A DNA stretch of 64,000 bases from Candidatus Gemmiger stercoripullorum (GCA_019119365.1 DWXD01000044.1:1-64000), one strand, 5' to 3'. Positions 30,625 through 42,746 are shown, numbered from the stretch's first letter. Notes: generated by a model not told the origin, from the letters alone. Numbers and translations: made by a program.

Positions 30625-30628
<4 letters not shown>
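28580..30628 (+). CDS. uvrB: Excinuclease ABC subunit B
   Basis: [49 protein letters not shown]. Confidence 0.97.
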
Positions 30629-33507
<2,879 letters not shown>

Positions 33508-33537
33508 ACCCGGGCAAACGCCTGTGTAAATGCAAAC

Positions 33538-33573
33538 CAGCCCGCCCGGCCCCGTTTGGGGCCGGGCGGGCTG
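33538..33573. terminator. Strong GC hairpin, likely terminator
   Basis: CAGCCCGCCCGGCCCC-GTTT-GGGGCCGGGCGGGCTG. Confidence 0.75.
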
Positions 33574-33633
33574 CGGTTTCCAGAGGGCGGCGGCCTGCGG
33601 TTTTGCTGCGCCAAATTTTGCGCGGCGGGCATC

Positions 33634-33662
33634 TTGTGCATTTTCCGGCGTTGCTGTATACT
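33634..33662 (+). promoter_or_regulatory. Promoter for miaB
   Basis: TTGTGC-N17-TATACT. Confidence 0.6.
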
Positions 33663-33719
33663 ATAACAGTATATCTGGGCGTGTGCCCATTTGTCAAAAC
33701 TGCACCCGGAGGGGCTATT

Positions 33720-35102
33720 TTGGAAAAGCTGACCTATACCCACGATGCGGCGGCCGCCGCCGTCATCGCATCCGTTTACCCGGACGCGCCGCCCATGGCC
33801 TACGTCCACAGCTTCGGCTGCCAGCAGAACGTCAACGACGGCGAAAAGATCCGCGGCGTTCTGCAGGATGTCGGCTTCGGCCTGACCGATACGCTCGAGC
33901 AGGCCGACCTCATCCTGTTCAACACCTGCGCCGTGCGCGAACATGCCGAGCAGCGCGTGTTCGGCAACGTCGGCGCGCTCAAGCAGCTCAAGGAAAAAAA
34001 TCCCAAACTCGTCATCGGCGTCTGCGGCTGCATGGCCCAGCAGCCGCATATTGTCGAAAAGCTGCGTCGCAGCTACCCGTATGTCGACCTTGTGTTCGGC
34101 GTCGACGGCATCGACCGCCTGCCCGCCATGCTGGCCGAGCGTTTCCGCCGCGGCAAACGTTACCTGGAAGAACCCCGCGCCCGCAATGCGGTCGTCGAGG
34201 ACCTGCCCATCCGGCGGGATTCGGGCTTCCGCGCCTGGCTGCCCATCATGTACGGGTGCGACAATTTCTGCACCTACTGCATTGTGCCCTATGTTCGCGG
34301 GCGGGAGCGCAGCCGCGAACCGGCCGATATCCTGGCCGAGTTCAGGGGCCTTGTCGCGGCCGGGTACAAGGAGATCACGCTGCTGGGCCAGAACGTCAAC
34401 AGCTACGGCAAGGGCCTGGCCGCGCCCATCGACTTTGCCGACCTGCTCAACCTGCTCTGCGCCGTGCCCGGGGACTATCAGATCCGCTTCATGACCAGCC
34501 ACCCCAAAGACGCGAGCCGCAAGCTCATCGACACCATCGCCGCGCAGGCGCACCTGTGCAAGCACATCCACCTGCCGGTGCAGTCCGGCAGCGACCGATT
34601 GCTAAAACAGATGAACCGCCGCTACACCGCCGCGCAGTACCGGGAACTCATTGACTACGCGCGGGCAAAGATCCCCGGCGTGACCTTTTCGAGCGATATC
34701 ATCGTCGGCTTCCCCGGCGAGACCGAAGAAGACTTTCAGGCCACGCTCGACCTGGTCGAATCGGTCGGCTATATGCAGCTGTTCACCTTCATCTATTCCA
34801 AGCGCGAGGGTACCCCGGCCGCCAAAATGGACGACCCCACCCCGCGCGCCGAAAAGACTGCCCGCATGGAGCGGCTGCTGGCCGTGCAGGAAAAATACTC
34901 CCACGCCGCCGTGGCCGCCCTTGTCGGCCAGACCGTGCGCGTGCTTGTCGAGGCCGCGGGCCGCACGCCGGGCACTGTCAACGGGCGGCTGGACAACAAC
35001 CTTGTCGTCGAATTCCCGGCTGACGAAAGCCTCATCGGCCAGTGGGCGCAGGTCAAACTGACCGCTGCGCGCGCCGCCATGCTCGTCGGCACGCTGGCCT
35101 GA
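33720..35102 (+). CDS. miaB: tRNA-2-methylthio-N6-dimethylallyladenosine synthase
   Basis: YVHSFGCQQNVNDGEKIRG, radical SAM MYGCDNFCTYCIVPYVRGRERSR, TRAM-like C-terminus; TTG start. Confidence 0.95.
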   Translation: MEKLTYTHDAAAAAVIASVYPDAPPMAYVHSFGCQQNVNDGEKIRGVLQDVGFGLTDTLEQADLILFNTCAVREHAEQRVFGNVGALKQLKEKNPKLVIGVCGCMAQQPHIVEKLRRSYPYVDLVFGVDGIDRLPAMLAERFRRGKRYLEEPRARNAVVEDLPIRRDSGFRAWLPIMYGCDNFCTYCIVPYVRGRERSREPADILAEFRGLVAAGYKEITLLGQNVNSYGKGLAAPIDFADLLNLLCAVPGDYQIRFMTSHPKDASRKLIDTIAAQAHLCKHIHLPVQSGSDRLLKQMNRRYTAAQYRELIDYARAKIPGVTFSSDIIVGFPGETEEDFQATLDLVESVGYMQLFTFIYSKREGTPAAKMDDPTPRAEKTARMERLLAVQEKYSHAAVAALVGQTVRVLVEAAGRTPGTVNGRLDNNLVVEFPADESLIGQWAQVKLTAARAAMLVGTLA

Positions 35103-35120
35103 GGCAAAAGGGGCACCGCC

Positions 35121-35291
35121 ATGGAAGAAAAGAACCAGACCATCGTACAAAAAACCGTCAAGAGCGGCATCACCTTCGGCAGCGCCCTGGCTATGGTCAT
35201 CAGCTACACCACCTGGGAGTCGGTGGGCTGGGCCATCTTCCACGGGTTGCTGAGCTGGGTGTATGTGATTTACTTTGTGCTGCGTTATTAA
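35121..35291 (+). CDS. 56-aa putative membrane protein (absent from the ORF track)
   Basis: Read directly: MEEKNQTIVQKTVKSGITFGSALAMVISYTTWESVGWAIFHGLLSWVYVIYFVLRY*; RBS-like aaaagggg upstream. Confidence 0.75.
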   Translation: MEEKNQTIVQKTVKSGITFGSALAMVISYTTWESVGWAIFHGLLSWVYVIYFVLRY

Positions 35292-35338
35292 CAAACAGGA
35301 ATATAGAATTAAAATAGTACAAAAAGGAGATACACAAC

Positions 35339-35746
35339 ATGGATTGCATCGATCTTTTCAAAAAAGCCGCCGTCGCGCTGCAGACTGACGCCCGCTACCT
35401 GGAGCTGGACGCGGCGCGCCGCCAGAACGATATGGACGAAGAACTGCAGAACCTGATCGGGGAGTTCAACCTCGCGCGGCTCGATCTCAACAACGAGACG
35501 TCCAAGAAGGAACCGGACTCCGCCCGCACGGCCGAGCTCAACCAGCGCGTCAACGACCTGTACACCCAGATCATGTCCAGCGAGGGCATGGTGCGCTACA
35601 ACACCGCCAAGAGCGAGTGCGAAGCGCTCATCAGCCACATCGACGCGATCATCAACACCGCCATGAACGGCGGCGACCCCATGACGGTCAACCCGCCGGC
35701 CGGCGGCTGCACCGGCAGCTGCGCCACCTGCGGCGGATGCCACTGA
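35339..35746 (+). CDS. YlbF/YmcA (RicF/RicA) family protein with C-terminal Cys cluster
   Basis: Helical YlbF-like body plus GGCTGSCATCGGCH tail; located between miaB and mutS as ymcA is in B. subtilis. Confidence 0.75.
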   Translation: MDCIDLFKKAAVALQTDARYLELDAARRQNDMDEELQNLIGEFNLARLDLNNETSKKEPDSARTAELNQRVNDLYTQIMSSEGMVRYNTAKSECEALISHIDAIINTAMNGGDPMTVNPPAGGCTGSCATCGGCH

Positions 35747-35757
35747 GAAACATTTGG

Positions 35758-35910
35758 AAATGAGGAATTAGAAATTAGGAATTAGGAATTAGCGGGTGGG
35801 CGGCGCCGGGCAGGTTTCGGAATATAAGTCCGAAAATTCTGTGGGCGGGATATCGCAGGGCTTACCCGCGGGGAAATTCCTCATTCCTCATTCCTAATTT
35901 CTAATTTTAG
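35758..35910 (-). mobile_element. MITE-like non-coding element, copy A
   Basis: Terminal inverted AT-rich arms AATTAGGAATTAGGAATTAG / CATTCCTAATTTCTAATTTTAG; reverse complement shares a 37-nt block with 39514..39647. Confidence 0.75.
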
Positions 35911-35935
35911 AAAAAAGGAATACCTGGATTTTATA

Positions 35936-36217
35936 TTGGAGCAGCTCTCGGAACTGCATGATGTGACCTATCGGGCAATGATGGGAGAATACATCATTTA
36001 CTATCGCGGCAAGATTGTCGGCGGCATTTACGATGACCGCCTTCTTGTGAAGCCGACAAAATCTGCTGTGGCGATGATGCCGAATGCGGATTTGGAACTT
36101 CCGTATGAAGGTGCAAAGGAAATGCTGCTCGTGGATGATGTTGATAATAAGGAGTTCCTGCGGGAATTGCTGGAATCAATGTATGAGGAGCTTCCCGCTC
36201 CGAAAAAGAAGAAGTGA
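35936..36217 (+). pseudogene. TfoX N-terminal domain protein, 5' end truncated at the repeat element
   Basis: In-frame EYLDFILEQLSELHDVTYRAMMGEYIIYYRGKIVGGIYDDRLLVKPTKS; no ATG in frame, upstream codons run into element copy A. Could still be expressed from TTG 35936. Confidence 0.65.
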
Positions 36218-36224
36218 GAACAAT

Positions 36225-36674
36225 ATGGGCAGAACAGAAAATGTCGAATTGACGGTATTATGTCTCATCACGGATGGAGACAAAATGCTCCTTCAGAACA
36301 GAATAAAAAATGACTGGCAGGGATATACGCTTCCGGGCGGTCATGTGGAACCGGGAGAATCTTTCGTTGACGCGGTGATTCGTGAAATGAAAGAAGAAAC
36401 GGGGCTGGACATAAAAAATCCCCGCCTTGTTGGCGTGAAGCAATTTCCAATCAAAGACGGACGGTATGTTGTTCTACTGTTCAAGGCTACAGAATATAGC
36501 GGCACGGTTGTGTCTTCTGATGAGGGGCAGATGGAATGGGTGGAAAGCAATCGTCTGTCAGAAATAAACACGGTCGATGATTTTGAAGACTTGATGCGTG
36601 TGATAAACGATCCGACTCTGACGGAATTTCAGTACCTGGTCGATGGGGACATATGGACAATCTCTATAAAATAG
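36225..36674 (+). CDS. NUDIX hydrolase
   Basis: Nudix box GGHVEPGESFVDAVIREMKEETGLDI. Confidence 0.92.
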   Translation: MGRTENVELTVLCLITDGDKMLLQNRIKNDWQGYTLPGGHVEPGESFVDAVIREMKEETGLDIKNPRLVGVKQFPIKDGRYVVLLFKATEYSGTVVSSDEGQMEWVESNRLSEINTVDDFEDLMRVINDPTLTEFQYLVDGDIWTISIK

Positions 36675-36731
36675 CTTTACGAGGAAAACGCAATGTATGC
36701 ACAGGCAGCGATACAACCGAATCCCTTACTT

Positions 36732-36799
36732 CGTAACGGTGCATACGGCATCGTTATGAGGGGTGTGCAAAAATGCACACGGGGGTGTTCATCGTTACG
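36732..36799. other. Nested inverted-repeat structure in AT-rich spacer
   Basis: Outer CGTAACG (36732) / CGTTACG (36793); inner GTGTGCA-AAAA-TGCACAC (36763-36780). Confidence 0.5.
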
Positions 36800-36893
36800 G
36801 GGTAGAAATAGGCTGCCGTTATGTTGTATCAAATTAGACACGGCAACAGAACGAATTTTTAAACTTTGTTTTTGTGTTTTGGGAGCGTGAACC

Positions 36894-39512
36894 ATGGCCG
36901 GACAAACTGTATCGCCCATGATGCAGCAGTATTTTGAGATCAAGAAGCAGCACCCCAACGAGATTTTGTTCTACCGCGTGGGCGATTTCTATGAAATGTT
37001 CTACGACGACGCCCTCACCGCCTCGCGCGAGCTGGAGCTGACGCTGACCGGCAAGGCCTGCGGCGGGGAGGAGCGCGCCCCCATGTGCGGCGTGCCGTTC
37101 CACTCGTATGAAATTTACGTCGCCCGGCTCATCGCCAAGGGCTACAAGGTCGCCATCTGCGAGCAGATGGAGGACCCCGCGCTCGCCAAGGGGCTTGTCC
37201 GGCGGGACATCATCCGCGTCGTCACGCCCGGCACCGTCATCGAATCGAGCATGCTCGCCGAGGACAAGAACAACTACCTCTGTTCGATCTGCGCCAAACG
37301 CACGCGCAGCCGCTGGAAAGCGGGCGTCTGCTTTGCCGACATCTCGACCGGCGAAGCCTATGCGACCGAGCTGGACGCCGACAAGATGGGCGGCGCGCTG
37401 ATTGCCGAGCTGTGCCGCTTCGCCCCCAGCGAAATTCTGATCAACCCGGCCGTTCTCGACCTCAAGGACCTGACCAACTACATCAAGCAGCACACAAACG
37501 CCCTCGTCGAACTGCGGGAGGACGCCTGCTACAAGCCCGCCGTCATTGAGGAAGCCCTGCAGGCGCAGTTCGGCCCCGACTGGCGCGCGTCGGCCGGTTT
37601 TGCGGCCGACGGCTTTGCCGCCCCGGCGTTCGGCGCGCTGCTCGGCTATCTGAAAGAGACGCAGAAGCACGGCATCGAGCGCATCAAGGCCGTGCAGAAC
37701 TATGCCGACGCCCAGTACATGCGCCTGTCGCCGGTCACGCGCGCCAACCTTGAGCTGACCGAGACGATGCGCGGACGGGAAAAGCGCGGCACGCTGCTCT
37801 GGGTGCTGGACAAGACCGAGACCTCGATGGGCAAGCGCATGCTGCGCTCCTGGATCGAACAGCCGCTGGTCGACCCGGCGGCCATCAACGCCCGGCTCGG
37901 CGCTGTCGAAGCGCTGTACAACGCCAATGTCGGCCGTGCCGAGCTCAAGGACGCGCTCTCCCACGTCTTTGACATCGAGCGCCTGACCACCCGCATCCTG
38001 TACGGTTCCGCCACCCCGCGCGAGGTCAAGGCGCTGGGCGATACCTGCCTGCAGCTGCCCGCCGTCAAGGCGCAGGCCGCGGCGGCCGACGCCCCGCTGC
38101 TGACACAGCTGGCCGGCGCCATCGACCCGCTGGCCGACATCCTTGACAACATCACCCGCGCCCTGGTCGACGACCCGCCCGCCAACCTCAAGGACGGCGG
38201 CGCCATCCGCGCCGGATACAACGCCGAAGTCGACGAACTGCGCGACATCATGCACGGCGGCAAGGGCGTGCTTTCGCAGATGGAGGCCAAGCTGCGCGAG
38301 GAGACCGGCATCCCCAAGCTCAAGATCGGCTTCAACAAGGTTTTCGGCTACTATATCGAGGTCAGCCGCAGCTATGTCGGCAGCGTGCCGGACACCTTCA
38401 CGCGCAAGCAGACGCTGACGACCGGCGAGCGCTACATCACGCCCGAACTCAAGGAGCTTGAAAATAAAATTCTGGGCGCCAACGAACGGCTGCTCGTGCT
38501 GGAGCACCAGCTGTTTGCCGACCTGCTCAGCTCTATTGCCGCGCAGATCTTGCAGCTGCAGCGCACGGCCTCGGCCGTCGCCCAGCTGGATGTGCTCGCC
38601 GCCTTTGCCGAAGCCGCCGTGCAGAACAACTATACCAAGCCGACCGTCGACGACAGCGACGTGCTCGACATTGCCGAAGGCCGCCACCCGGTCATCGAGC
38701 AGATGCTCAAGGGCAGCCTGTTCGTGCCCAACGACACAACGCTTGACGAGGGCGAAAACCGCATGCTCATCATCACCGGCCCCAACATGGCCGGTAAATC
38801 GACCTACATGCGCCAGAACGCCCTCATTGCGCTGATGGCGCAGATCGGCAGCTTTGTGCCCGCGGCGCAGTGCCATGTCGGCGTTGTGGACGCGATCTTC
38901 ACCCGCGTCGGCGCTTCGGACGACCTCGCCGCCGGGCAGTCCACCTTCATGGTTGAGATGACCGAGGTGGCGGAAATTTTGCAAAACGCCACCCGCCGCA
39001 GCCTGGTCATCCTGGACGAGATCGGCCGCGGTACCTCGACGTTTGACGGCATGAGCATCGCCCGCGCCGTGGTAGAATACATCTGCGACAACATCGGCTG
39101 CAAAACGCTGTTTGCCACCCATTACCACGAGCTGACCGGCATGGACAAGGACGTGGCCGGGGTGAAAAACTACAACATTGCCGTCAAAAAGCGCGGCGAG
39201 GACATCACCTTCCTGCGCCGCATCGTCGCCGGCCCGGCGGACGACAGCTACGGCATCGAGGTCGCCAAGCTGGCCGGCCTGCCCGACGCGGTCATCAAGC
39301 GCGCCCACACCGTGCTGCGCGGCCTGGAAGCCCAGGCCCCCGGCCGCCGCACGGCGCTGCAGCTCGACTTTGACACGGTCGAAGCCTACCAGAACCCGGC
39401 CGTGCCCAGCGAGGTCGTGGACAAACTGCACGCCATCGACATCGAAACGCTGACCCCGCTTGAGGCGCTGAACTTCCTCTACGAACTCAAGCAGGCGCTG
39501 GACAAAAACTGA
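36894..39512 (+). CDS. mutS: DNA mismatch repair protein MutS
   Basis: TVSPMMQQYFEIKKQHPNEILFYRVGDFYEMF, GPNMAGKSTYMRQ, DEIGRGTSTFDGMSIA. Confidence 0.97.
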   Translation: MAGQTVSPMMQQYFEIKKQHPNEILFYRVGDFYEMFYDDALTASRELELTLTGKACGGEERAPMCGVPFHSYEIYVARLIAKGYKVAICEQMEDPALAKGLVRRDIIRVVTPGTVIESSMLAEDKNNYLCSICAKRTRSRWKAGVCFADISTGEAYATELDADKMGGALIAELCRFAPSEILINPAVLDLKDLTNYIKQHTNALVELREDACYKPAVIEEALQAQFGPDWRASAGFAADGFAAPAFGALLGYLKETQKHGIERIKAVQNYADAQYMRLSPVTRANLELTETMRGREKRGTLLWVLDKTETSMGKRMLRSWIEQPLVDPAAINARLGAVEALYNANVGRAELKDALSHVFDIERLTTRILYGSATPREVKALGDTCLQLPAVKAQAAAADAPLLTQLAGAIDPLADILDNITRALVDDPPANLKDGGAIRAGYNAEVDELRDIMHGGKGVLSQMEAKLREETGIPKLKIGFNKVFGYYIEVSRSYVGSVPDTFTRKQTLTTGERYITPELKELENKILGANERLLVLEHQLFADLLSSIAAQILQLQRTASAVAQLDVLAAFAEAAVQNNYTKPTVDDSDVLDIAEGRHPVIEQMLKGSLFVPNDTTLDEGENRMLIITGPNMAGKSTYMRQNALIALMAQIGSFVPAAQCHVGVVDAIFTRVGASDDLAAGQSTFMVEMTEVAEILQNATRRSLVILDEIGRGTSTFDGMSIARAVVEYICDNIGCKTLFATHYHELTGMDKDVAGVKNYNIAVKKRGEDITFLRRIVAGPADDSYGIEVAKLAGLPDAVIKRAHTVLRGLEAQAPGRRTALQLDFDTVEAYQNPAVPSEVVDKLHAIDIETLTPLEALNFLYELKQALDKN

Positions 39513-39513
39513 G

Positions 39514-39647
39514 AAAAATTAGAAATTAGGAATGAGGAATGAGGAATTTCCTCGCGGGAAGCTCTGCGGCATCCCGCTTGCGGAACTTTCGGGGGAATAT
39601 CTGAAATAACGGCGTTGCCTGCCTTCCCAATTCCTAATTCCTCATTA
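39514..39647 (+). mobile_element. MITE-like non-coding element, copy B
   Basis: AAAATTAGAAATTAGGAATGAGGAATGAGGAATTTCC... ending CAATTCCTAATTCCTCATT; inverted relative to copy A. Confidence 0.75.
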
Positions 39648-39666
39648 CACAAACCAAGGTGACCCT

Positions 39667-41736
39667 ATGCCCAAGATCCACGTTTTAGACAAGCACACCG
39701 CCGAGCTCATCGCCGCGGGCGAAGTTGTCGAGCGGCCTGCCTCGGTGGCGAAAGAACTGCTCGAAAACGCCATCGACGCCGGGGCGACGCAGATCACGCT
39801 CTCGATCCGCCGCGGCGGCATCGAGCAGCTGCAGATCTCCGACAACGGCTCCGGCATCGAATCGGACTCCATCGAAAACGCCTTCATCCGCCATGCCACC
39901 AGCAAGATCGCGGCCGCCGAGGACCTGGCCCACATCCACACGCTGGGCTTCCGCGGCGAGGCGCTGGCCTCCATCGCCAGCGTGGCGCGCGTCGAACTGC
40001 TGACCAAGAGCGACGCCGATGAATTCGCGCTGTGCTACCGCATCGCGGGCGGCGTGCCGCAGGGGCTGGAGCCGGGCGCGCGCGGGCGCGGCACGACCAT
40101 CACGGTCAGCGATTTGTTCTACAACACCCCCGCCCGCATGAAGTTTTTGAAAAAGGACGTCAGCGAAGGCAACTTTGTCGCCGACGCTGTCGCCCATGCG
40201 GCGCTGTCCCACCCGGAAATCTCCTTCCGCTTTGTGCGCGAAGGCAAGCAGCAGTTCGTCACCCCCGGAGACGGCAGCCTGCGCAGCGCCGCGTACGCCG
40301 TGCTTGGGCGCGAGTTTGCCCGCGACCTGCTCGACGCGGCGGGGGAGAGCGGCCCGTACAAAGTCACCGGCCTCATCACGCCGCCGCGCGCCTGCCGCGG
40401 TTCGCGCAGCGCGCAGCATTTCTACGTCAACGGCCGCTATGTCAAAAACCGCACGATGATGGCCGGGCTGGAAAACGCCTACAAAGGCACCGTCATGCAG
40501 GGCAAGTTCCCCGGCGCGGTGCTCATGCTTTCAATGCCGGCCGAACTCGTCGACGTCAACGTACACCCGGCCAAAACCGAGATCCGCTTTGCGCGCGAGA
40601 GCGATGTGTTCGACGCAGTCTACCGCACCGTGCGCGCGGCGCTCGCCACGCCGGGCAGCGGCGAGCGCCGCTTTTCCCTCGGCCAGACCGTGCCGGAACC
40701 GCCGGAGCCCCAGGCCCCGCAGCCGTCCGCGGCCCCGGCTGCGCCCCGCGCCGCCGCGCCCGCGCCGCAAAAGCATTTTTCGACGCTGTCGGCCGCCGAA
40801 TTCCGCGCGCTGCGCGGCCTGACCGACCCCGTGCCCACCAAAGCGGTGCCGGGGCTCAACACGGCGGCTATCCCCGATGTGATCCACCTGGAATCCGCCC
40901 CCGCCACCGCCCCGGAAACTGTGCTGGATATCCAACCGGACCCGGCCGAGGCGCCCGCCGCGCAGCACCCGGCCGCGGCGGCTGCCGGTCTGGCAGCCCT
41001 GCCCGACGCGCAGGGCCGCACACTGGCCGGCGTGCTGCCCGATGTGCTGAACGACCTGCCCCCGGTCCCAACGCCGGAGCCCGGGCCGCAGGACGCCGAA
41101 CCGCCGCACGGCCTGCGCGCGCTGCCGGACCCAGAGCAGCAGACCTTCGCCCCCGCCCCGGCCAGCGTGCCGCTGCGCCTTGTCGGCGAAGTGTTCAAAA
41201 CCTACATCATCACCGAGCGCGAAGGCGAGCTCTGTTTGATCGACAAGCACGCCGCGCACGAGCGCATCCTGTTTGAGCAGCTGTCCGAACAGTACGGCGA
41301 CGTGCCCGCGCAGCTGCTGCTTGTGCCGGTGCAGGTCAACCTGAGCGCCGAGGAAAAGCAGGCCGTGATGGACAACCTCGAACTTCTGCGCGACGCGGGC
41401 ATCGAAGCCGAAGACTACGGCGGCCCCACCGTCGTCGTGCGCGCGGTCCCGGCCGACGTGCCGGTCGACGATGTGTCCGATATGCTGCTCGAGCTGGCCG
41501 ACCGCCTCAAAAACGGCGGCCATGACGCGCTGCGCGAAAAGACCGAGTGGGTGCTGCACTCCATCGCCTGCCGCGCCGCCGTCAAGGCGGGCGACCGCAC
41601 CGGCGCACAGGAGATGGTCGCCCTGGCGCAGAAAATTTTGGACGGCAGCGTGCCGCCGTTCTGCCCCCACGGCCGCCCCTGCGTGCTCAAGATCACCCGG
41701 AAGGAGCTGGAAAAACAGTTTGGCCGCCTTGTGTGA
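39667..41736 (+). CDS. mutL: DNA mismatch repair protein MutL
   Basis: IAAGEVVERPASVAKELLENAIDAGA, GFRGEALASIASV, C-terminal CPHGRPC. Confidence 0.96.
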   Translation: MPKIHVLDKHTAELIAAGEVVERPASVAKELLENAIDAGATQITLSIRRGGIEQLQISDNGSGIESDSIENAFIRHATSKIAAAEDLAHIHTLGFRGEALASIASVARVELLTKSDADEFALCYRIAGGVPQGLEPGARGRGTTITVSDLFYNTPARMKFLKKDVSEGNFVADAVAHAALSHPEISFRFVREGKQQFVTPGDGSLRSAAYAVLGREFARDLLDAAGESGPYKVTGLITPPRACRGSRSAQHFYVNGRYVKNRTMMAGLENAYKGTVMQGKFPGAVLMLSMPAELVDVNVHPAKTEIRFARESDVFDAVYRTVRAALATPGSGERRFSLGQTVPEPPEPQAPQPSAAPAAPRAAAPAPQKHFSTLSAAEFRALRGLTDPVPTKAVPGLNTAAIPDVIHLESAPATAPETVLDIQPDPAEAPAAQHPAAAAAGLAALPDAQGRTLAGVLPDVLNDLPPVPTPEPGPQDAEPPHGLRALPDPEQQTFAPAPASVPLRLVGEVFKTYIITEREGELCLIDKHAAHERILFEQLSEQYGDVPAQLLLVPVQVNLSAEEKQAVMDNLELLRDAGIEAEDYGGPTVVVRAVPADVPVDDVSDMLLELADRLKNGGHDALREKTEWVLHSIACRAAVKAGDRTGAQEMVALAQKILDGSVPPFCPHGRPCVLKITRKELEKQFGRLV

Positions 41737-42685
41737 CAAACCCGTGGTCGTCGCCGTCGGCGGCCCCACGGCCACCGGCAAGACCGCGCTGGCCGTGCAC
41801 CTGGCCCGGGCGTTTGGCGGCGAGGTCATCAGCGCCGATTCGATGCAGGTCTACCGCGGGCTGGACATCGGCACCGCCAAGGCCACGGCAGAAGAGCGCC
41901 GGGGCGTGCCGCACCATCTGCTGGACATCCTCGACCCGGCCGAGCCTTTCAGCGTCGCCGATTTTGTCCCGGCGGCCGGCGCCTGCATCCGCCGCCTGAC
42001 CGCGGCGTGCAGGCTGCCCATCGTGGCCGGGGGCACGGGGCTTTACCTGACCAGTTTGCTCACCGGCCTCTCGTTTTCGCCCGAAAAGGCCGACCCCGCC
42101 CTGCGCGCGGCGCTCGAGCGCCGCGCTGAAACAGAGGGCCTCGGCGCGCTCTATGCCGAGCTCGAACGCATCGACCCGGCGTATGCCGCCGCGGTGCACC
42201 CCAACAACCGCCCGCGCATCCTGCGCGCGCTGGAGCTCTACGCCGCCACCGGCCGCCGCATGAGCGAGCAGCGCGCCGCCGCCCGCCCGGCCGAAGCGCC
42301 CTACCGCGCGCTGTGCCTGTGCCTGACCTTCCGCGACCGCGAAATGCTCTACCGCCGCATCGACGCGCGCGTCGACAGCATGGTGGCGCAGGGTCTTGTG
42401 CGGGAAGCGCGCTATGTGTACGAAAACCGCGGCCGCTTCGCCACCGCCGCGCAGGCCATCGGCTATAAAGAGCTGTTCCCGTATCTGGCGGGGCAGAGCG
42501 AACTGGAACCCTGCGTGGCCGCGCTCAAGCAGGCGTCCCGCCGCTATGCCAAACGGCAGCTGACCTGGTTCCGCCACCAGGGCGACGTCACCTGGCTCGC
42601 CCTCGACGAGCCGGGCGCGCCGCCCCCCGCCGCCCGCGCCGAAGCGCTTGTGCGGGCGTTTCTTGAAAAGAACGCCGCTTGCTGA
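41720..42685 (+). CDS. miaA: tRNA dimethylallyltransferase
   Basis: GPTATGKTALAVHLA, ISADSMQVYRGLDIGTAK, IVAGGTGLYL; TTG start overlapping mutL. Confidence 0.94.
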   Translation: MAALCDKPVVVAVGGPTATGKTALAVHLARAFGGEVISADSMQVYRGLDIGTAKATAEERRGVPHHLLDILDPAEPFSVADFVPAAGACIRRLTAACRLPIVAGGTGLYLTSLLTGLSFSPEKADPALRAALERRAETEGLGALYAELERIDPAYAAAVHPNNRPRILRALELYAATGRRMSEQRAAARPAEAPYRALCLCLTFRDREMLYRRIDARVDSMVAQGLVREARYVYENRGRFATAAQAIGYKELFPYLAGQSELEPCVAALKQASRRYAKRQLTWFRHQGDVTWLALDEPGAPPPAARAEALVRAFLEKNAAC

Positions 42686-42746
42686 ACCATAACGCCGCGG
42701 GCATATCCCTGCCTGAACACTCAAAAAAGAAAGGAGGTGCCGGGCC

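Noticed and set aside
36693-36890. 65-aa ORF between nudix and mutS
   Set aside because: Covers the nested inverted repeats, no domain-like composition, no good RBS; more likely non-coding.
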